From positions 1 to 5,398 of the forward strand of contig JANPBI010000434.1 of NCBI GenBank assembly GCA_031430315.1: a stretch of 5,398 nt of DNA, written 5' to 3'. Below are positions 4,463 through 5,398 of this stretch, in pieces (the first letter of the stretch is position 1; each line of letters begins with the position of its first letter). The notes beneath the pieces are model-generated. The model saw only the letters and a program-made list of their open reading frames with translations. It was not told where the DNA came from and did no database searches. The position numbers were made by a program, and so were the translations under genes. The stretch is from JAJNPS01 sp031430315 (lineage in GTDB: Bacteria > Pseudomonadota > Alphaproteobacteria > Rhodobacterales > Rhodobacteraceae).

Positions 4463-5398
4463 TCAGATCTCAAATCGGTCGCGCACCAGCCGGTCGAGCG
4501 CCATCACCCCCCAGCCGGTGGCTCCCTTGGGTGCAAGAGCCGTTTCGGATTTGACCATGGCTGTCCCCGCGATATCCAGGTGGCACCACGGTACGTCCGG
4601 CTTGACGAACCGGGCAAGGAACTGGGCGGCGGTGATCGCGCCGCCATCGCGCCCGCCGACATTCATCATGTCGGCGATGCGGGATTTGAGTTTCGCGTCA
4701 TAGGCCTCGCCCATCGGCATGCGCCAGGCCCCTTCGCCTTCTGCGTCGCAGGCCTTCAAAAGGGCATTGCAGAAGTCGTCATTGTTGGAAAAGACGCCGG
4801 TCCGTTCATGGCCCAACGCCACGATGATCGCACCGGTCAATGTGGCAAGGTCCACCATTGCCTGCGGGGCGAACCGGTCTTGGGCGTACCACATCACATC
4901 GGCCAGCACCAAACGCCCTTCTGCGTCGGTGTTGATGACCTCGATCGTGTCGCCCTTCATGGATTTGACCACGTCGCCGGGACGCTGCGCCTTGCCATCA
5001 GGCATGTTTTCAACCAGCCCCACCAGCCCCACGACGTTGGCGCGCGCCTTGCGCATGGCCAGGGTCCGCATGACTCCCGCAACGACCGCGGCCCCGCCCA
5101 TGTCCATTGTCATCTCTTCCATGCCGCCAGCGGGCTTGATGGAAATACCGCCTGTGTCGAACACCACGCCCTTGCCGATCAGCGCAAGGGGGGCAATCCC
5201 TTTCTTGCCGCCAAGCCACTGCATAACTACGATCTTAGAGGGCATCTCCGACCCTTGACCGACGCCCAGTAAGGCCCCCATGCCAAGTACGCGCAGCTCG
5301 GCTTCGTCCAGAATTTCCACCTCCAGCCCCAGTTCCTGCATGGCGGCAAGACGGGCGGCGAAATCCTCAGTCGTCAGGACGTTGGCCGGTTCATTGAC
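4463..5398 (-). CDS. pepA: Leucyl aminopeptidase (M17 family), C-terminal part; 5' end outside window
   Basis: The frame stays open to the right edge, giving 311 residues that start inside the gene at VNEPANVLTTEDFAARLAAM. It should therefore not be read as a protein starting at the internal ATG at 5341. The M17 catalytic core is complete. Numbered from the window edge, GKGVVFDTGGISIKP (75-89) supplies metal or catalytic residues K76, D81 and K88, MDMGGAA (98-104) supplies D99, and NTDAEGRL (156-163) supplies D158, E160 and R162. These correspond to the two-metal site and catalytic lysine/arginine known from bovine and E. coli enzymes. The protein removes N-terminal residues from peptides in the cytosol, normally as a hexamer. 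Roughly 180 N-terminal residues are missing. The stop is 3 nt before holC, so the two are very likely one operon. Confidence 0.95.
   Translation of the reverse strand, partial: VNEPANVLTTEDFAARLAAMQELGLEVEILDEAELRVLGMGALLGVGQGSEMPSKIVVMQWLGGKKGIAPLALIGKGVVFDTGGISIKPAGGMEEMTMDMGGAAVVAGVMRTLAMRKARANVVGLVGLVENMPDGKAQRPGDVVKSMKGDTIEVINTDAEGRLVLADVMWYAQDRFAPQAMVDLATLTGAIIVALGHERTGVFSNNDDFCNALLKACDAEGEGAWRMPMGEAYDAKLKSRIADMMNVGGRDGGAITAAQFLARFVKPDVPWCHLDIAGTAMVKSETALAPKGATGWGVMALDRLVRDRFEI

Noticed and set aside
4052..5272. A 406-codon open frame on the plus strand, antisense to holC and pepA
   Set aside because: The minus strand encodes clear HolC and M17 peptidase motifs. The plus-strand translation is rich in H, R, P and Q with no domain, as expected from the complement of GC-rich codons.

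Overview
The window looks like a stretch of chromosome from an alphaproteobacterium of the Rhodobacteraceae (Roseobacter/Rhodobacter group). The evidence is high GC with C/G-ending codons, close packing of housekeeping genes, weak Shine-Dalgarno sequences, Rhodobacteraceae-like protein N-termini (Ndk, MarC, HolC) and an intergenic CCGAAATATCCCCGCCGGAGG-type element that I recall as recurrent in this family. No phage, insertion sequence, CRISPR, rRNA or tRNA is visible.

Layout. Bases 1-70 hold the first 23 codons of ndk on the minus strand, running off the left edge. Bases 71-190 are a divergent intergenic region with three consecutive hairpins, the last resembling a bidirectional Rho-independent terminator. 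On the plus strand follow a small VOC/glyoxalase-fold protein (191-643), a YheS-type ABC-F ATPase (766-2613), a MarC-family membrane protein (2702-3322) and a membrane-anchored retropepsin-like aspartic protease (3387-3971). Facing them on the minus strand are pepA (leucyl aminopeptidase, 5' end beyond the right edge) and, 3 nt after its stop, holC (DNA polymerase III chi subunit, 3995-4459). The two blocks converge with only 23 nt between stop codons. No gene-free stretch exceeds about 120 bp.

The genes do not form one pathway. They are a mosaic of nucleotide metabolism (ndk), ribosome-associated ATPase (yheS-like), replication (holC), peptide turnover (pepA) and two inner-membrane proteins of poorly known role (MarC, retropepsin). 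The pepA-holC pair is a widespread proteobacterial arrangement, known from E. coli.

The most notable hidden signal is an in-frame A AAA AAG heptamer in the ABC-F gene (2361-2367). It is followed two codons later by a -1 frame stop, the same local logic as the E. coli dnaX frameshift site. It lies where the C-terminal coiled-coil extension begins. No strong stimulatory SD or stem-loop is visible, so this remains a hypothesis. The hairpin cluster between ndk and the VOC gene is the second point worth a look.
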